64,000 bases of DNA, from positions 278,910-342,909 of the forward strand of contig NZ_FRCP01000007.1 in assembly GCF_900142955.1 (NCBI RefSeq), read 5' to 3'. The notes below the pieces were generated by a model. The model did not search any database. It had not been told where the DNA came from and saw only the letters and a list, made by a program, of their open reading frames with translations. A program made the translations under genes and the position numbers. Source of the DNA: Anaerosporobacter mobilis DSM 15930 (GTDB lineage Bacteria; Bacillota; Clostridia; Lachnospirales; Lachnospiraceae). This document shows, one piece after another, positions 53,277 to 62,946 of the stretch. Each line of letters starts with the position of its first letter. Position 1 is the first letter of the stretch.

Positions 53277-54704
53277 TTAATCTTCGATAATAACCGCTTT
53301 GATCATGTTAGTAACACCAGTTTTACTTGTTGGTACACCTGCTGTTAAAATCATAATATCGTCTTTTTCAACGAAGCCTCTTGCTTTTACATCAGCTACA
53401 GCATTATCTAAAAGAGAATCAGTCGAATTAACTTCATTAACTTTAACTGGAACTACTCCCCAGAATAATTGCATTTTTCTTAATGTATTGTCAAGTGGTG
53501 ATAAACCTAATATAATTGATTGAGGTTTTAATTTTGAAACTAAACGTGCAGTATAACCTGAGAAACTTGAAGCAGCGATAACTTTAGCATTTAAGCTGCT
53601 AGCAGTTGCTACTGCTGAATAGCAGATACCACTTGATACGCTCTTACTTCTATGAAGACTGTTCATATCAAGAATTCCATCATAATCAAGGTGCGATTCA
53701 GTTTCTACAGCGATGCTTACCATTGTTTGTAACGCTTCAACAGGATATTTACCCATTGCAGTTTCACCAGATAACATGATTGCATCTGTACCATCATAGA
53801 TTGCGTTAGCAACGTCAGTTACTTCTGCTCTTGTTGGTCTTGGGTTACGAATCATTGAATCTAACATTTGAGTTGCTGTAATAACTGGCTTATATGCATC
53901 ATTACATTTTTGGATAATCATCTTTTGGATAAATGGAACTTCAGCTGCAGGAATTTCTACACCCATGTCGCCACGTGCAACCATGATACCATCTGATTCT
54001 TCAATAATTTCATCGATGTTTTGAATACCTTCTTCATTCTCAATTTTAGAGATGATTGCCATATCAGAGTTTGCGTCATTTAAAACTTTACGAATTTCTC
54101 TTACTGCATCTGCATTACGTACGAATGAAGCTGCTACAAAATCTAATCCTTGTTTTACACCGAAGATGATATCTTCTCTGTCTTTTTCTGTAATTCCTGG
54201 TAATTTAACACTTACGCCAGGAACGTTAACACCTTTACGGCTTCCTAATAGACCACCATTAGTTACTTTACAGAAGATTTCTTTATCAGCAACTTTTTGT
54301 ACAGTAAGTCCAATTAAACCGTCATCGATAAGAATGGTATCACCTTCTTTAACGTCTTCTGGTAGTTGAGTATAAGTAATAGAAACTTTGTTCGCATCGC
54401 CTTCAATTTCTTCAGTAGTTAATACGAAATCTTGTCCTTCTTGTAATTGTACTTTCTCATCATTAACTAACATACCAGTTCTGATTTCAGGTCCCTTGGT
54501 GTCTAATAATATTGCGATTGGTAAACCAAGTTCTTCTCTAACTTGTTTAATCATGTTGATTCTGTTTAAGTGTTCTTCATGATCACCATGTGAAAAGTTT
54601 AATCTGGCAATATCCATACCGTTCTTTGCTAAAGCACGGATATTCTCGATATTGTCCATATTTGGTCCCATCGTACATACTATTTTCGTCTTTTTGTTCA
54701 TCAT
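53277..54704 (-). CDS. pyk: Pyruvate kinase
   Basis: 475 residues from the ATG at 54704 (AGGATGG about 5 bases upstream; the next ATG at 54701 is equally possible). The glycolytic enzyme makes pyruvate and ATP from phosphoenolpyruvate and ADP. Visible: TKIVCTMGPNMDN, ARLNFSHGDHEEH, the B domain GLLGSRKGVNVPG, KIENEEGIQNIDEI (catalytic lysine), MVARGDMGVEIP, ITATQMLDSM and the GETAMGKYPVEAL region. The allosteric C-terminal domain ends at the normal length, without the extra PEP-utilising domain found in Bacillus. Single gene. Confidence 0.96.
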   Translation of the reverse strand: MMNKKTKIVCTMGPNMDNIENIRALAKNGMDIARLNFSHGDHEEHLNRINMIKQVREELGLPIAILLDTKGPEIRTGMLVNDEKVQLQEGQDFVLTTEEIEGDANKVSITYTQLPEDVKEGDTILIDDGLIGLTVQKVADKEIFCKVTNGGLLGSRKGVNVPGVSVKLPGITEKDREDIIFGVKQGLDFVAASFVRNADAVREIRKVLNDANSDMAIISKIENEEGIQNIDEIIEESDGIMVARGDMGVEIPAAEVPFIQKMIIQKCNDAYKPVITATQMLDSMIRNPRPTRAEVTDVANAIYDGTDAIMLSGETAMGKYPVEALQTMVSIAVETESHLDYDGILDMNSLHRSKSVSSGICYSAVATASSLNAKVIAASSFSGYTARLVSKLKPQSIILGLSPLDNTLRKMQLFWGVVPVKVNEVNSTDSLLDNAVADVKARGFVEKDDIMILTAGVPTSKTGVTNMIKAVIIED

Positions 54705-54813
54705 TTTTACCATCCTATTCTAATTACATATATAGTTACTACGCACACAATACATATCATTATGTACCTAGGTTCTCACAATTTTATTTTCTAACTACCC
54801 ATTCTCGCCAATA

Positions 54814-55683
54814 TTATTTTTTAACATGAGTATGCGTAAAAAGGTGTTCCATGCAATATTCGTAATTACCATCGCATTTGGAACAAAAACGAAATTCTAG
54901 ATTTTCATCATCTTTTTCCGTTCTACCACAAACTGCACATTTATGTCTAGTAATAGTTTTTGAACGATTCACCTGTTTTTGATAGGTTCTTCTACGTTTC
55001 TGTGCTGCTGGTGATATTCTTCTGTAATTTCTAGTTGCAAGAAAGAAAATTACAAAGTTCAGCAATGCTACTATTATTGAGATTGCCATTGCTAAATAAA
55101 AATTTCTATAAAATGGATTTGTAGCTGAAATAGCATATCGAACATACTTAAATATATCATAACCTATTATTGCTGCATAAATATATGCTAAATGTTTTAC
55201 CTTAACTGGTAACACAAAGAATAATAGAAACTGTACGTTCGGAAAAATCGCAGCAAAAGCAAAGAACATGGAACGATTAATAAAAGTAAGTCCCATTGGA
55301 TAGCTTCCGCCAACAATAAAATAAAGTATTACTGCTGCTACAATATTAAACAAAATACCTGATAAATAATATAGATTAAATCGAAATGCTCCCCAAGCAT
55401 TCTCTAAGGAACGCCCAATCATATAATATAGATACATCTCTATTGCAAAGAAAAAGATACCAAGACCACCACTTAAAGTTGCTGGGTAAATGATGAATGT
55501 AACGAGCCTCCAAATTTGACCTTGGAACACTTTACCGATATCCAAACTTAGATATGCATCATAAAAATATGGATTGATTAGATATACTAACGCACCTAAA
55601 ACATAAAGTGTTATTATATATTTCATCAAATCATGAATCGCATAACGACCGAATTTTTTCTCTAACTTATTGATAAACTTCAT
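54814..55683 (-). CDS. Rhomboid/derlin-like membrane protein with zinc-binding tail
   Basis: 289 residues. Six membrane spans over residues 20-215. The rhomboid-like L1 loop (FQGQIWRLVTFIIYPATL; family W-R-x-x-T) and the derlin-like phrase FPNVQFLLFFVLPVKVKHLAYIYA are clear, but the catalytic GxSG serine is absent (GGSYPMGLTFINRS in that region), so it should be a pseudoprotease. The C-terminal 60 residues hold CAVCGRTEKDDENLEFRFCSKCDGNYEYC...H, a zinc-ribbon-like set. It lies alone between pyk and corA. A membrane-protein binding or quality-control role is inferred from derlin likeness. Confidence 0.75.
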   Translation of the reverse strand: MKFINKLEKKFGRYAIHDLMKYIITLYVLGALVYLINPYFYDAYLSLDIGKVFQGQIWRLVTFIIYPATLSGGLGIFFFAIEMYLYYMIGRSLENAWGAFRFNLYYLSGILFNIVAAVILYFIVGGSYPMGLTFINRSMFFAFAAIFPNVQFLLFFVLPVKVKHLAYIYAAIIGYDIFKYVRYAISATNPFYRNFYLAMAISIIVALLNFVIFFLATRNYRRISPAAQKRRRTYQKQVNRSKTITRHKCAVCGRTEKDDENLEFRFCSKCDGNYEYCMEHLFTHTHVKK

Positions 55684-55956
55684 CTAACACACCTCTTTAT
55701 TAGAATTGACTACTCTACGTAATCTAGGATAAGAATAACTAAGATTCTGTTTTAAGTCAATAAAAATTAGAAAATTCACAGAATTTTGATAAATCCTTTA
55801 CCCTATTATAATAATTGTACTCATTACTTCCAAAAAAACTTTGCTTTCTTGGAATAAGATACTTGAGGTTATACCTTAATCTAATATACTTCTATCAAAC
55901 ATTAGAATAGGATTGTCATATTACAGCATACGACAACCCCAAATAATTAAAATCAC

Positions 55957-56892
55957 TTAGAATAAATCTTTTTTTGCTAAAATGTATGCCACCAATGCTG
56001 TCAATACAAATGCACCTGCTGTTACAATGTAGAATCCATACTTTGCTTCCATTCCTGGTATATTAACAAAGTTCATTCCAAAAAAACTAGAAATCATTGT
56101 GGGAATGGATAATACAATTGTAACTGTAGCTAAGAATTTCATAACAATGTTAAGATTATTTGAAATAACCGATGCAAACGCATCCATTGTTCCACTTAAA
56201 ATTCCGCTGTATATATTAGCCATTTCAATTGCTTGTTTATTCTCAATAATAACATCTTCAAGCAAATCAGTATCTTCTGGATACTGCTTTATATTCTCAG
56301 TTTTTAGTAATTTTTCGAGTACAACTTCATTCGCACGTAAGGAAGTCGTGAAGTAAACTAAGCTCTTCTCTAATTCTAGAAGTTCGATTAGTTCGCGATT
56401 CTTCGTTGAGGCATGTAACTTCTTCTCAACTTCTTCACTCTTGCGGTCAATCACACGAAGATACTGAAGATACGCACTTGCATTCTTATATAGAATCTGC
56501 AAGATGAATCTTGTTTTTTTGAAGGTGAAGAAATCTCTTACTCTCCCATCCATAAAGCTCTTCAGAATCGGAGTTTCTTCAAGACAGATTGTAATAATAG
56601 CCCCTTTTGTTAATAGAATTGCCAACGGGATCGTTACATATCGATTATTCTTGTTCCTTTCTTCTAACGTAGGGATATCAACAAGAATTAGCGTATATGC
56701 ATCCTCAACCTCGATTCTTGAACGCTCTTCTTCATCTAAAGGAGCTCTTAAATCGTTAATATCAACCTGATATCGATCCGACACCTGTAGCAATTCCGTC
56801 GCAGTAGGATTTGTTAATGCAATCCAACAACCTTCCTCAAAATCGTTGATTTGACGCAGTCCATCGTCATATGTTTTGTATACTTCAATCAT
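55957..56892 (-). CDS. corA: CorA family Mg2+/Co2+ channel
   Basis: 311 residues. The long N-terminal cytoplasmic funnel (IEVYKTYDDGLRQINDFEEG, the helical stretch KKLHASTKNRELIELLELEKSLVYFTT) is followed by two C-terminal spans with the selectivity signature G-M-N at 272-274 (FFGMNFVNIPG) and the short basic tail AKKDLF. It forms a pentameric channel for Mg2+ uptake. Length and layout are of the CorA-like (TM0561/YfjQ) subgroup. I looked for an Mg2+-sensing M-box upstream and did not find one. Confidence 0.93.
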   Translation of the reverse strand: MIEVYKTYDDGLRQINDFEEGCWIALTNPTATELLQVSDRYQVDINDLRAPLDEEERSRIEVEDAYTLILVDIPTLEERNKNNRYVTIPLAILLTKGAIITICLEETPILKSFMDGRVRDFFTFKKTRFILQILYKNASAYLQYLRVIDRKSEEVEKKLHASTKNRELIELLELEKSLVYFTTSLRANEVVLEKLLKTENIKQYPEDTDLLEDVIIENKQAIEMANIYSGILSGTMDAFASVISNNLNIVMKFLATVTIVLSIPTMISSFFGMNFVNIPGMEAKYGFYIVTAGAFVLTALVAYILAKKDLF

Positions 56893-57316
56893 AGTCCGCT
56901 CCTATCTACTTCCTTTAGGATACTAGACAAAAAGCATACAAGAAAAATGGTATTTTGTTTTAGTGACTGTTATCTATGTATCCTAACGGAAGTGCGATTA
57001 TATTTAATTTTCATGTTACCTTGTCCAAATAATAATGCCGTATGATGAATATTTTGCCGGCGACTACTCGGTCCACTTTCCATATAATCCACATCCTTTC
57101 TTTTGATAACAGTTTACACTGTGTTTCTAACCACATTTATTATATGTGTAACATTACCGTTTGTCAAACACTTTAAAAATAAATTATTTACCATATCGTT
57201 CCATGTTATCATTTGAAAGTTTATACGTGGTTTACATATTAATATGAAGTGGTTAGTCATTTTACTTATTATTCTAACTTTTTCACATAATTATGACATC
57301 TACTTTGCGAAAATAA
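56893..57316. other. Gene-free stretch between corA and the LysM protein
   Basis: No convincing ORF or known RNA. On the minus strand there is a TATAAT near 57001-57010 that may start corA, but the -35 fits poorly. A GC-richer patch CCGGCGACTACTCGG lies near 57058. Confidence 0.35.
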
Positions 57317-57356
57317 AAGCTATCGATTTCTGTTACCTAGTGAACTCGACAGCTTA
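57317..57356 (-). terminator. Terminator behind the LysM protein gene
   Basis: Stem AAGCT-TCGA/TCGA-AGCTT with one mismatch, followed on the minus strand by TTATTTT; 10 bases behind the stop codon at 57366. Confidence 0.75.
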
Positions 57357-57365
57357 TATTCTTTA

Positions 57366-58151
57366 TTATTCGTTGATTTCTTCCTCTTCTCTTGGTCTTT
57401 TATCTGGTATATTAATTGTCATACCTGGTTTTAATAATACTGTTGACATATTATTGTTCTCAATAAAGTCTTCTAAATCAATATCAAACTTATCAAGTAT
57501 ATCTTTTAATGTCTCGGCATCTTTAATTATATAAGTAATTAGATTATTATTTGGTGCCGTAGGGATACTAGGTTGTTGCGGTGTTCCAGGTATACCAGTC
57601 ATTCCTGTAGTTCCAGTCATTCCAGTCATTCCTGTTCTACTAGGCATTCCAGTCATTCCTGTAGTTCCAGTCATCCCAGTCATTCCTGTTCTACTAGGCA
57701 TTCCAGTCATTCCTGTAGTTCCAGTCATTCCTGTCATTCCTGTTCTATTAGGCATTCCATTCATTCCTGTAGTTCCAGTCATCCCAGTCATTCCTGTTCT
57801 ACTAGGCATTCCAGTCATTCCTGTAGTTCCAGTTATTCCTGTTCTACCAGTCATTCCAGTCATCCCAGTCATTCCATTTTCAACAGGCATTCCATTCACT
57901 CCAGGCATATCAGACATTTCTGGCATTTCTGGAACACAAGGTGCATTTCCCGTACAGATGTTACCAATACCACCCATGTTTGATATAGGAACACAAATTT
58001 CATCGCCAACTTGTAAATTATATACATCTACATAAGGATTTGAACGCATAATTAAAGCTAATGGTATATTATACATTCTGCTAATAGCATACAAAGAATC
58101 CCCTTTCTTAATAACGTGAACTATCCCTCTACAAAAATCAAAATTCCTCAT
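57366..58151 (-). CDS. Two-LysM protein with collagen-like repeat centre
   Basis: 261 residues. The N-terminal LysM (GIVHVIKKGDSLYAISRMYN, then LQVGDEICVP) and the C-terminal LysM (ITYIIKDAETLKDILDKF, LKPGMTINIPD) enclose about 115 residues of Gly-x-y triplets. The centre is built of an 18-residue unit GMTGMTGTTGMTGMPSRT repeated about four times (54-base DNA repeat), with Ser or Asn replacing every sixth glycine. There is no signal peptide or membrane span. LysM binds peptidoglycan, and such proteins without a signal are common in spore coats. An exosporium/coat role, similar to BclA-type collagen-like proteins, is an inference. An acidic tail (REEEEINE) closes the protein. Confidence 0.88.
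   Translation of the reverse strand: MRNFDFCRGIVHVIKKGDSLYAISRMYNIPLALIMRSNPYVDVYNLQVGDEICVPISNMGGIGNICTGNAPCVPEMPEMSDMPGVNGMPVENGMTGMTGMTGRTGITGTTGMTGMPSRTGMTGMTGTTGMNGMPNRTGMTGMTGTTGMTGMPSRTGMTGMTGTTGMTGMPSRTGMTGMTGTTGMTGIPGTPQQPSIPTAPNNNLITYIIKDAETLKDILDKFDIDLEDFIENNNMSTVLLKPGMTINIPDKRPREEEEINE
57590..57880 (-). repeat. 54-base coding repeat array in the LysM protein
   Basis: On the plus strand the units read as variants of CATTCCAGTCATTCCTGTAG, each 54 bases, about four full copies plus degenerate ends. Direct repeats of this kind can gain or lose copies by slippage, changing protein length by 18 residues at a time without frame loss. Confidence 0.8.
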
Positions 58152-58301
58152 TCTTGCCTATCCTTTCTTACATATAAATATTCATAAAGCTTATACAGTA
58201 CTAATATATTCAAAAGCCTGAAAGAATGTGTATAATTTGAATAATGTTATGTGAGCTTGGCAATGGTTTTCTTCATATTAAAATGTTGTTTACAAAATAA
58301 G

Positions 58302-58330
58302 TTGAAGAATTCGTTTCTTTGTCGTATAAT
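58302..58330 (+). promoter_or_regulatory. Promoter candidate for the activase fusion gene
   Basis: TTGAAG (58302-58307), 17-base spacer, TATAAT (58325-58330). It leaves a leader of about 180 bases before the ATG at 58518. Within the leader there is a GC-richer patch GGCTGACGCGCGGTACG at 58441 and a GAGGAGGGA ribosome-like site 20 bases before the ATG, farther than normal. Confidence 0.6.
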
Positions 58331-58517
58331 AGTCATGATTATCGGAATATTTAATCAACTTAGTTATAGGAATAGATATTCTTTTAATCAATATTATGTG
58401 TATACAACTTTCTAATAGGAAGGAAGTTCTAATATTGTAAGGCTGACGCGCGGTACGTATCACGAACGCCAAGGCATTCTTTAATAATCGAGGAGGGACA
58501 GCGTAAGCTGGTTACAA

Positions 58518-61500
58518 ATGAACAATACAATTTATACTCTCGGTATTGATATCGGTTCAACAACTGTTAAAATCGCAGTTCTTGATGATCATCATACCAT
58601 TTTATTTTCTGACTACGAACGGCATTATGCGAATATTCAAGAAACATTACATACGCTTTTAACGAAAGCATATAACGAATTAGGCAACTGTTCTATAGCT
58701 CCTGTAATCACAGGATCAGGTGGTCTTACGTTATCAAAGCATCTTGATGTTCCATTTGTTCAGGAGGTTGTTGCGGTATCCACTGCATTACAAAACTACG
58801 CGCCTCAAACTGATGTCGCAATTGAGCTTGGCGGAGAAGACGCTAAAATTATATATTTCACAAACGGTATCGATCAAAGAATGAACGGAATCTGTGCTGG
58901 TGGTACTGGTTCTTTCATAGATCAAATGGCAACATTATTAAAAACCGATGCGATAGGATTGAATGAATATGCGAAAGATTATAAAGCAATCTATCCTATC
59001 GCTGCTAGATGTGGTGTCTTTGCTAAATCAGATATTCAACCTTTGATTAATGAAGGTGCAACGAAACAAGATTTATCCGCTTCTATTTTCCAAGCAGTTG
59101 TTAATCAGACAATCAGTGGTCTTGCTTGTGGTAAACCAATCCGTGGAAACATTGCATTCCTTGGTGGCCCACTACACTTCTTAACCGAATTGAAAAACGC
59201 TTTCATTCGAACTTTAAATCTTACACCAGAAAACACAATTGCACCGGATAATTCTCATCTATTTGCCGCTATTGGTTCTGCACTAAGTAGCAAACTCGAT
59301 GGTCTTACGACAATTGAAAAGATGTTAACAAAACTTTCTTCAAAGATACAAATGGAATTTGAAGTTTCCCGTATGGAGCCATTATTCAACAATGAAGAAG
59401 AATATAATGATTACACAACACGTCATGCTGAACATACCGTGTTAAAGGCAGACCTTAAAACATATGAAGGGGACTGTTTCTTAGGTATTGATGCAGGTTC
59501 TACAACAACCAAAGTGGCATTAGTAGGTGAAGATGGCTCACTGTTATATTCCTTCTATAGTAATAATAATGGTAGCCCTTTGAAGACAACAATCAAAGCA
59601 ATCAAAGAGATCTATACGATTTTACCTGACAGTGCTAAGATTGTACGTTCTTGTTCTACGGGATATGGTGAAGCACTTATTAAGGCAGCTTTATTATTAG
59701 ATGACGGTGAAGTAGAGACCGTATCACATTATTACGCAGCGGCATTCTTTGAACCTAGTGTGGATTGTATCATCGATATCGGTGGACAAGATATGAAATG
59801 TATCAAAATCAAAAATCAAACCGTAGATAGTGTACAATTAAATGAAGCTTGTTCTTCCGGTTGTGGCTCTTTCATTGAGACATTCGCCAAATCACTTAAC
59901 TATGAGGTAGCTGACTTTGCTAAAGTTGCTTTATTTGCTAAGCACCCAATTGATCTTGGTTCAAGGTGTACCGTATTCATGAATTCCAAGGTTAAGCAAG
60001 CGCAAAAAGAAGGTGCTGGAGTTGATGATATCTCAGCTGGTCTAGCTTATTCTGTAATTAAGAATGCATTGTATAAGGTTATTAAACTATCCGATCCAAA
60101 GGACCTTGGAAAGAATGTAGTTGTTCAAGGTGGTACATTCTATAATGATGCTGTTTTACGAAGCTTTGAAAAGATTCTTGGACGTGAAGTAGTACGTCCT
60201 GACATTTCAGGTATTATGGGTGCTTTTGGTGCTGCGTTAATTGCTAGAGAGCGATATACTGAGGGTTCTGAAACAACAATGCTTTCCATTGATAAAATCA
60301 ATTCTTTGAAATTCGAGACTTCTATGGCTCGTTGTAAAGGTTGTACGAATAGTTGTCTACTAACAATTAATCGCTTTACTGGTGGAAGACAATTTATATC
60401 TGGTAATCGTTGTGAACGAGGTCTAGGTAAGGCAAAGAATAAAGACAATATTCCTAATCTATTCGAATATAAGCTAGAGCGAATGTTTAATTACACTCCT
60501 CTTGAACAAGATAAGGCATACCGTGGAACTGTTGGGATTCCTAGGGTGTTAAATCAATACGAGAACTATCCATATTGGTTTACTTTCTTTTCAGAACTTG
60601 GGTTCCGGGTTATCTTATCACCAGATTCAACACATAAGATGTATGAATTAGGCATCGAATCTATACCAAGTGAATCGGAATGTTATCCTGCTAAGCTTGC
60701 ACATGGCCATGTTATGTGGTTAATTAAACAAGGTATTGATTATATCTTCTATCCTTGTGTTTTCTATGAACGAAATGAAGTACCAGGTGCTAATAATCAC
60801 TATAACTGCCCAATCGTTACTTCATATGGTGAAAACATTAAGAATAATGTAGACGAACTTAATGGAGATTCCATCTTCTATCAGAATCCTTTCTTAGCAT
60901 TTACATCAGAAGAGATTCTAACCAAACGACTAATTGAAGTATTTAAAGAAAGTCATAACATACCTGCTAGTGAAATTAAAGCTGCTGCTCACGCTGCATG
61001 GACTGAATTATGCCAAGCTAAAAAAGATATTGAGAAAAAAGGTGAAGAAACAATTGCTTATCTTAATGAGACAGGAAGAAAAGGTATTGTATTGGCTGGA
61101 CGTCCTTACCATATTGATCCTGAAATCAATCATGGTATTCCAGAATTAATTACCTCGTACGGTGTTGCTGTACTTACTGAAGATAGTATAAGCCATCTTG
61201 GCAAAATAGAACGTCCTCTTATCGTTATGGACCAATGGATGTATCATTCCAGACTCTATGCCGCTGCCGCTTATGTTAAGACCATGCCAAATCTAGAATT
61301 AATTCAGCTTAACTCTTTTGGATGTGGTCTTGATGCAGTTACAACAGATCAAGTTAGTGATATCTTGACTGATGCAGGCAAGATTTATACAGTTCTTAAG
61401 ATTGACGAAGTTAATAACTTAGGAGCAGCTAGAATACGTATCCGCTCGCTGTTATCAGCTGTTCGTGACCGTGAAAAGAAACATCTAGATTTAGCTAAAA

Positions 61501-62756
61501 CAACTACTTCTTATGAACGTGTAATCTTTACGGAGAAGATGCGAGAAGAATATACCTTACTTTGCCCTCAGATGTCACCAATACATTTTGACTTCGTAGA
61601 AGCTGCTCTTCATTCTGTAGGCTATAATGTCGTTGTCTTGAATAACGATAATAAGCATGCTGTTGATGTTGGACTAAAATATGTTAATAATGATGCTTGT
61701 TATCCTTCTTTAATGGTTGTTGGACAAATTATGGAAGCACTGTTATCTGGTCAATATGACATTAACAAAACAGCTATAGTAATTACTCAAACTGGCGGAG
61801 GTTGTCGTGCTACGAATTATATCAGTTTTATTCGTAGAGCCCTACGCAAAGCTGGTATGGAGCATATTCCTGTTGTATCCATCAATACGGTTGGTCTAGA
61901 GAAAAATCCAGGATTCAAATTCACTCCAGCAGCTGTTAATCGTGCGTTACAAGCTCTTGTATATGGAGATGTTTTAATGCGTGTTCTCTACCGCACTAGA
62001 CCATACGAAGCAGAAAAAGGATCGGCTAATGCCTTGTATGAAAAATGGCGTGACCGTTGTATTCAATCTGTACAGAATGGAAAACGTTCTGAATTCAAGA
62101 ATAATATACGTAACATCATTAAAGATTTTGATGAACTACCATTATTAGATATAACAAAACCAAAAGTTGGTATTGTGGGTGAAATCCTTGTTAAATTCCT
62201 ACCTGCTGCCAATAATCACTTAGTAGAATTATTAGAAGCTGAAGGTGCGGAAGCTGTTATGCCTGATCTAATCGACTTCTTCTTATACTGTTCCTATAAT
62301 GCTAACTACAAATCCAAATACTTAGGACAGCCTAAGAAAGAAGCCTATATGAATAATGCTGGTATCTGGTTTATTGAACAATACCGAAAAGAGATGAAAA
62401 AACAATTAGCTGCAAGTAAACGCTTCGAACCACCAAAAGAAATCGATGATCTTGCTAAATATGCTGAAGATTTTGTATCCATCGGTAATCAGACGGGTGA
62501 AGGTTGGTTTTTAACAGGTGAGATGGTTGAGTTAATTCATTCTGGTGTTAACAACATAGTTTGTGCCCAACCTTTTGCATGCCTACCAAACCATGTAGTT
62601 GGTAAAGGTGTTATTAAAGTGTTACGTCAACATTTCCCAGATTCAAACATTGTAGCCGTTGATTATGACCCAGGCGCTAGTGAAGTTAACCAGCTTAATC
62701 GAATTAAATTAATGCTATCAACCGCGAATAAAAACCTTACGAAAGAAGTACATTAA
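58518..62756 (+). CDS. Acyl-CoA dehydratase activase fusion (BadF/HgdC type, 1412 residues)
   Basis: Two ASKHA ATPase domains in tandem (residues 1-260, starting YTLGIDIGSTTVKIAVLDD, and 320-590, starting CFLGIDAGSTTTKVALVGE), each with the cysteine motif for a shared [4Fe-4S] cluster region (AARCGVFAKSDIQPLINEG; GSRCTVFMNSKVKQAQKEG). A CxxC segment RCKGCTNSCLL follows. The C-terminal 800 residues contain DUF2229- and HgdB-like parts (SESECYPAKLAHGHV, NNDACYPSLMVVGQIMEAL, TQTGGGCRATNYI). Activases of this class use ATP to send one electron to 2-hydroxyacyl-CoA or benzoyl-CoA dehydratases. No partner dehydratase is near, so the target is unknown. No in-frame alternative start was found. Confidence 0.93.
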   Translation: MNNTIYTLGIDIGSTTVKIAVLDDHHTILFSDYERHYANIQETLHTLLTKAYNELGNCSIAPVITGSGGLTLSKHLDVPFVQEVVAVSTALQNYAPQTDVAIELGGEDAKIIYFTNGIDQRMNGICAGGTGSFIDQMATLLKTDAIGLNEYAKDYKAIYPIAARCGVFAKSDIQPLINEGATKQDLSASIFQAVVNQTISGLACGKPIRGNIAFLGGPLHFLTELKNAFIRTLNLTPENTIAPDNSHLFAAIGSALSSKLDGLTTIEKMLTKLSSKIQMEFEVSRMEPLFNNEEEYNDYTTRHAEHTVLKADLKTYEGDCFLGIDAGSTTTKVALVGEDGSLLYSFYSNNNGSPLKTTIKAIKEIYTILPDSAKIVRSCSTGYGEALIKAALLLDDGEVETVSHYYAAAFFEPSVDCIIDIGGQDMKCIKIKNQTVDSVQLNEACSSGCGSFIETFAKSLNYEVADFAKVALFAKHPIDLGSRCTVFMNSKVKQAQKEGAGVDDISAGLAYSVIKNALYKVIKLSDPKDLGKNVVVQGGTFYNDAVLRSFEKILGREVVRPDISGIMGAFGAALIARERYTEGSETTMLSIDKINSLKFETSMARCKGCTNSCLLTINRFTGGRQFISGNRCERGLGKAKNKDNIPNLFEYKLERMFNYTPLEQDKAYRGTVGIPRVLNQYENYPYWFTFFSELGFRVILSPDSTHKMYELGIESIPSESECYPAKLAHGHVMWLIKQGIDYIFYPCVFYERNEVPGANNHYNCPIVTSYGENIKNNVDELNGDSIFYQNPFLAFTSEEILTKRLIEVFKESHNIPASEIKAAAHAAWTELCQAKKDIEKKGEETIAYLNETGRKGIVLAGRPYHIDPEINHGIPELITSYGVAVLTEDSISHLGKIERPLIVMDQWMYHSRLYAAAAYVKTMPNLELIQLNSFGCGLDAVTTDQVSDILTDAGKIYTVLKIDEVNNLGAARIRIRSLLSAVRDREKKHLDLAKTTTSYERVIFTEKMREEYTLLCPQMSPIHFDFVEAALHSVGYNVVVLNNDNKHAVDVGLKYVNNDACYPSLMVVGQIMEALLSGQYDINKTAIVITQTGGGCRATNYISFIRRALRKAGMEHIPVVSINTVGLEKNPGFKFTPAAVNRALQALVYGDVLMRVLYRTRPYEAEKGSANALYEKWRDRCIQSVQNGKRSEFKNNIRNIIKDFDELPLLDITKPKVGIVGEILVKFLPAANNHLVELLEAEGAEAVMPDLIDFFLYCSYNANYKSKYLGQPKKEAYMNNAGIWFIEQYRKEMKKQLAASKRFEPPKEIDDLAKYAEDFVSIGNQTGEGWFLTGEMVELIHSGVNNIVCAQPFACLPNHVVGKGVIKVLRQHFPDSNIVAVDYDPGASEVNQLNRIKLMLSTANKNLTKEVH

Positions 62757-62843
62757 GTAAAGTATACAAAAGAACGCATCTAGATAAACATTGACGAGCG
62801 TAATTTTGATAACATAGTTGATTACTATCTAAATAATGAAAAG

Positions 62844-62898
62844 ACTGGACCCATGTATTCAAGACAATTGTATTGTTAATACGTGGATCCAGTTTTTT
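62844..62898 (+). terminator. Terminator behind the activase fusion gene
   Basis: ACTGGACCCATGTATT pairs with AATACGTGGATCCAGT (two mismatches), inner ACAAT/ATTGT, then TTTTTT. It lies about 90 bases behind the stop at 62756 and could also serve the convergent gene ending at 62947. Confidence 0.85.
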
Positions 62899-62946
62899 AT
62901 ATCGAACTAATCATATTGATAATTTAATATACTTTAATGAACCTTG

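Noticed and set aside
56893..57300. Mg2+ M-box riboswitch upstream of corA
   Set aside because: No conserved M-box core found; the leader is AT-rich and unstructured by eye.
57244..57534. 96-codon plus-strand frame
   Set aside because: It overlaps the LysM terminator and the end of the LysM gene on the other strand; only the first part looks hydrophobic.
57590..57880. CRISPR-like regular repeats
   Set aside because: The units are contiguous 54-base coding repeats with no unique spacers, inside a gene with flanking LysM domains.
57573..57983. 136-codon plus-strand frame of Ser/His/Cys repeats
   Set aside because: It is the antisense of the Gly-x-y repeat array; the LysM frame on the other strand has clear domains at both ends.
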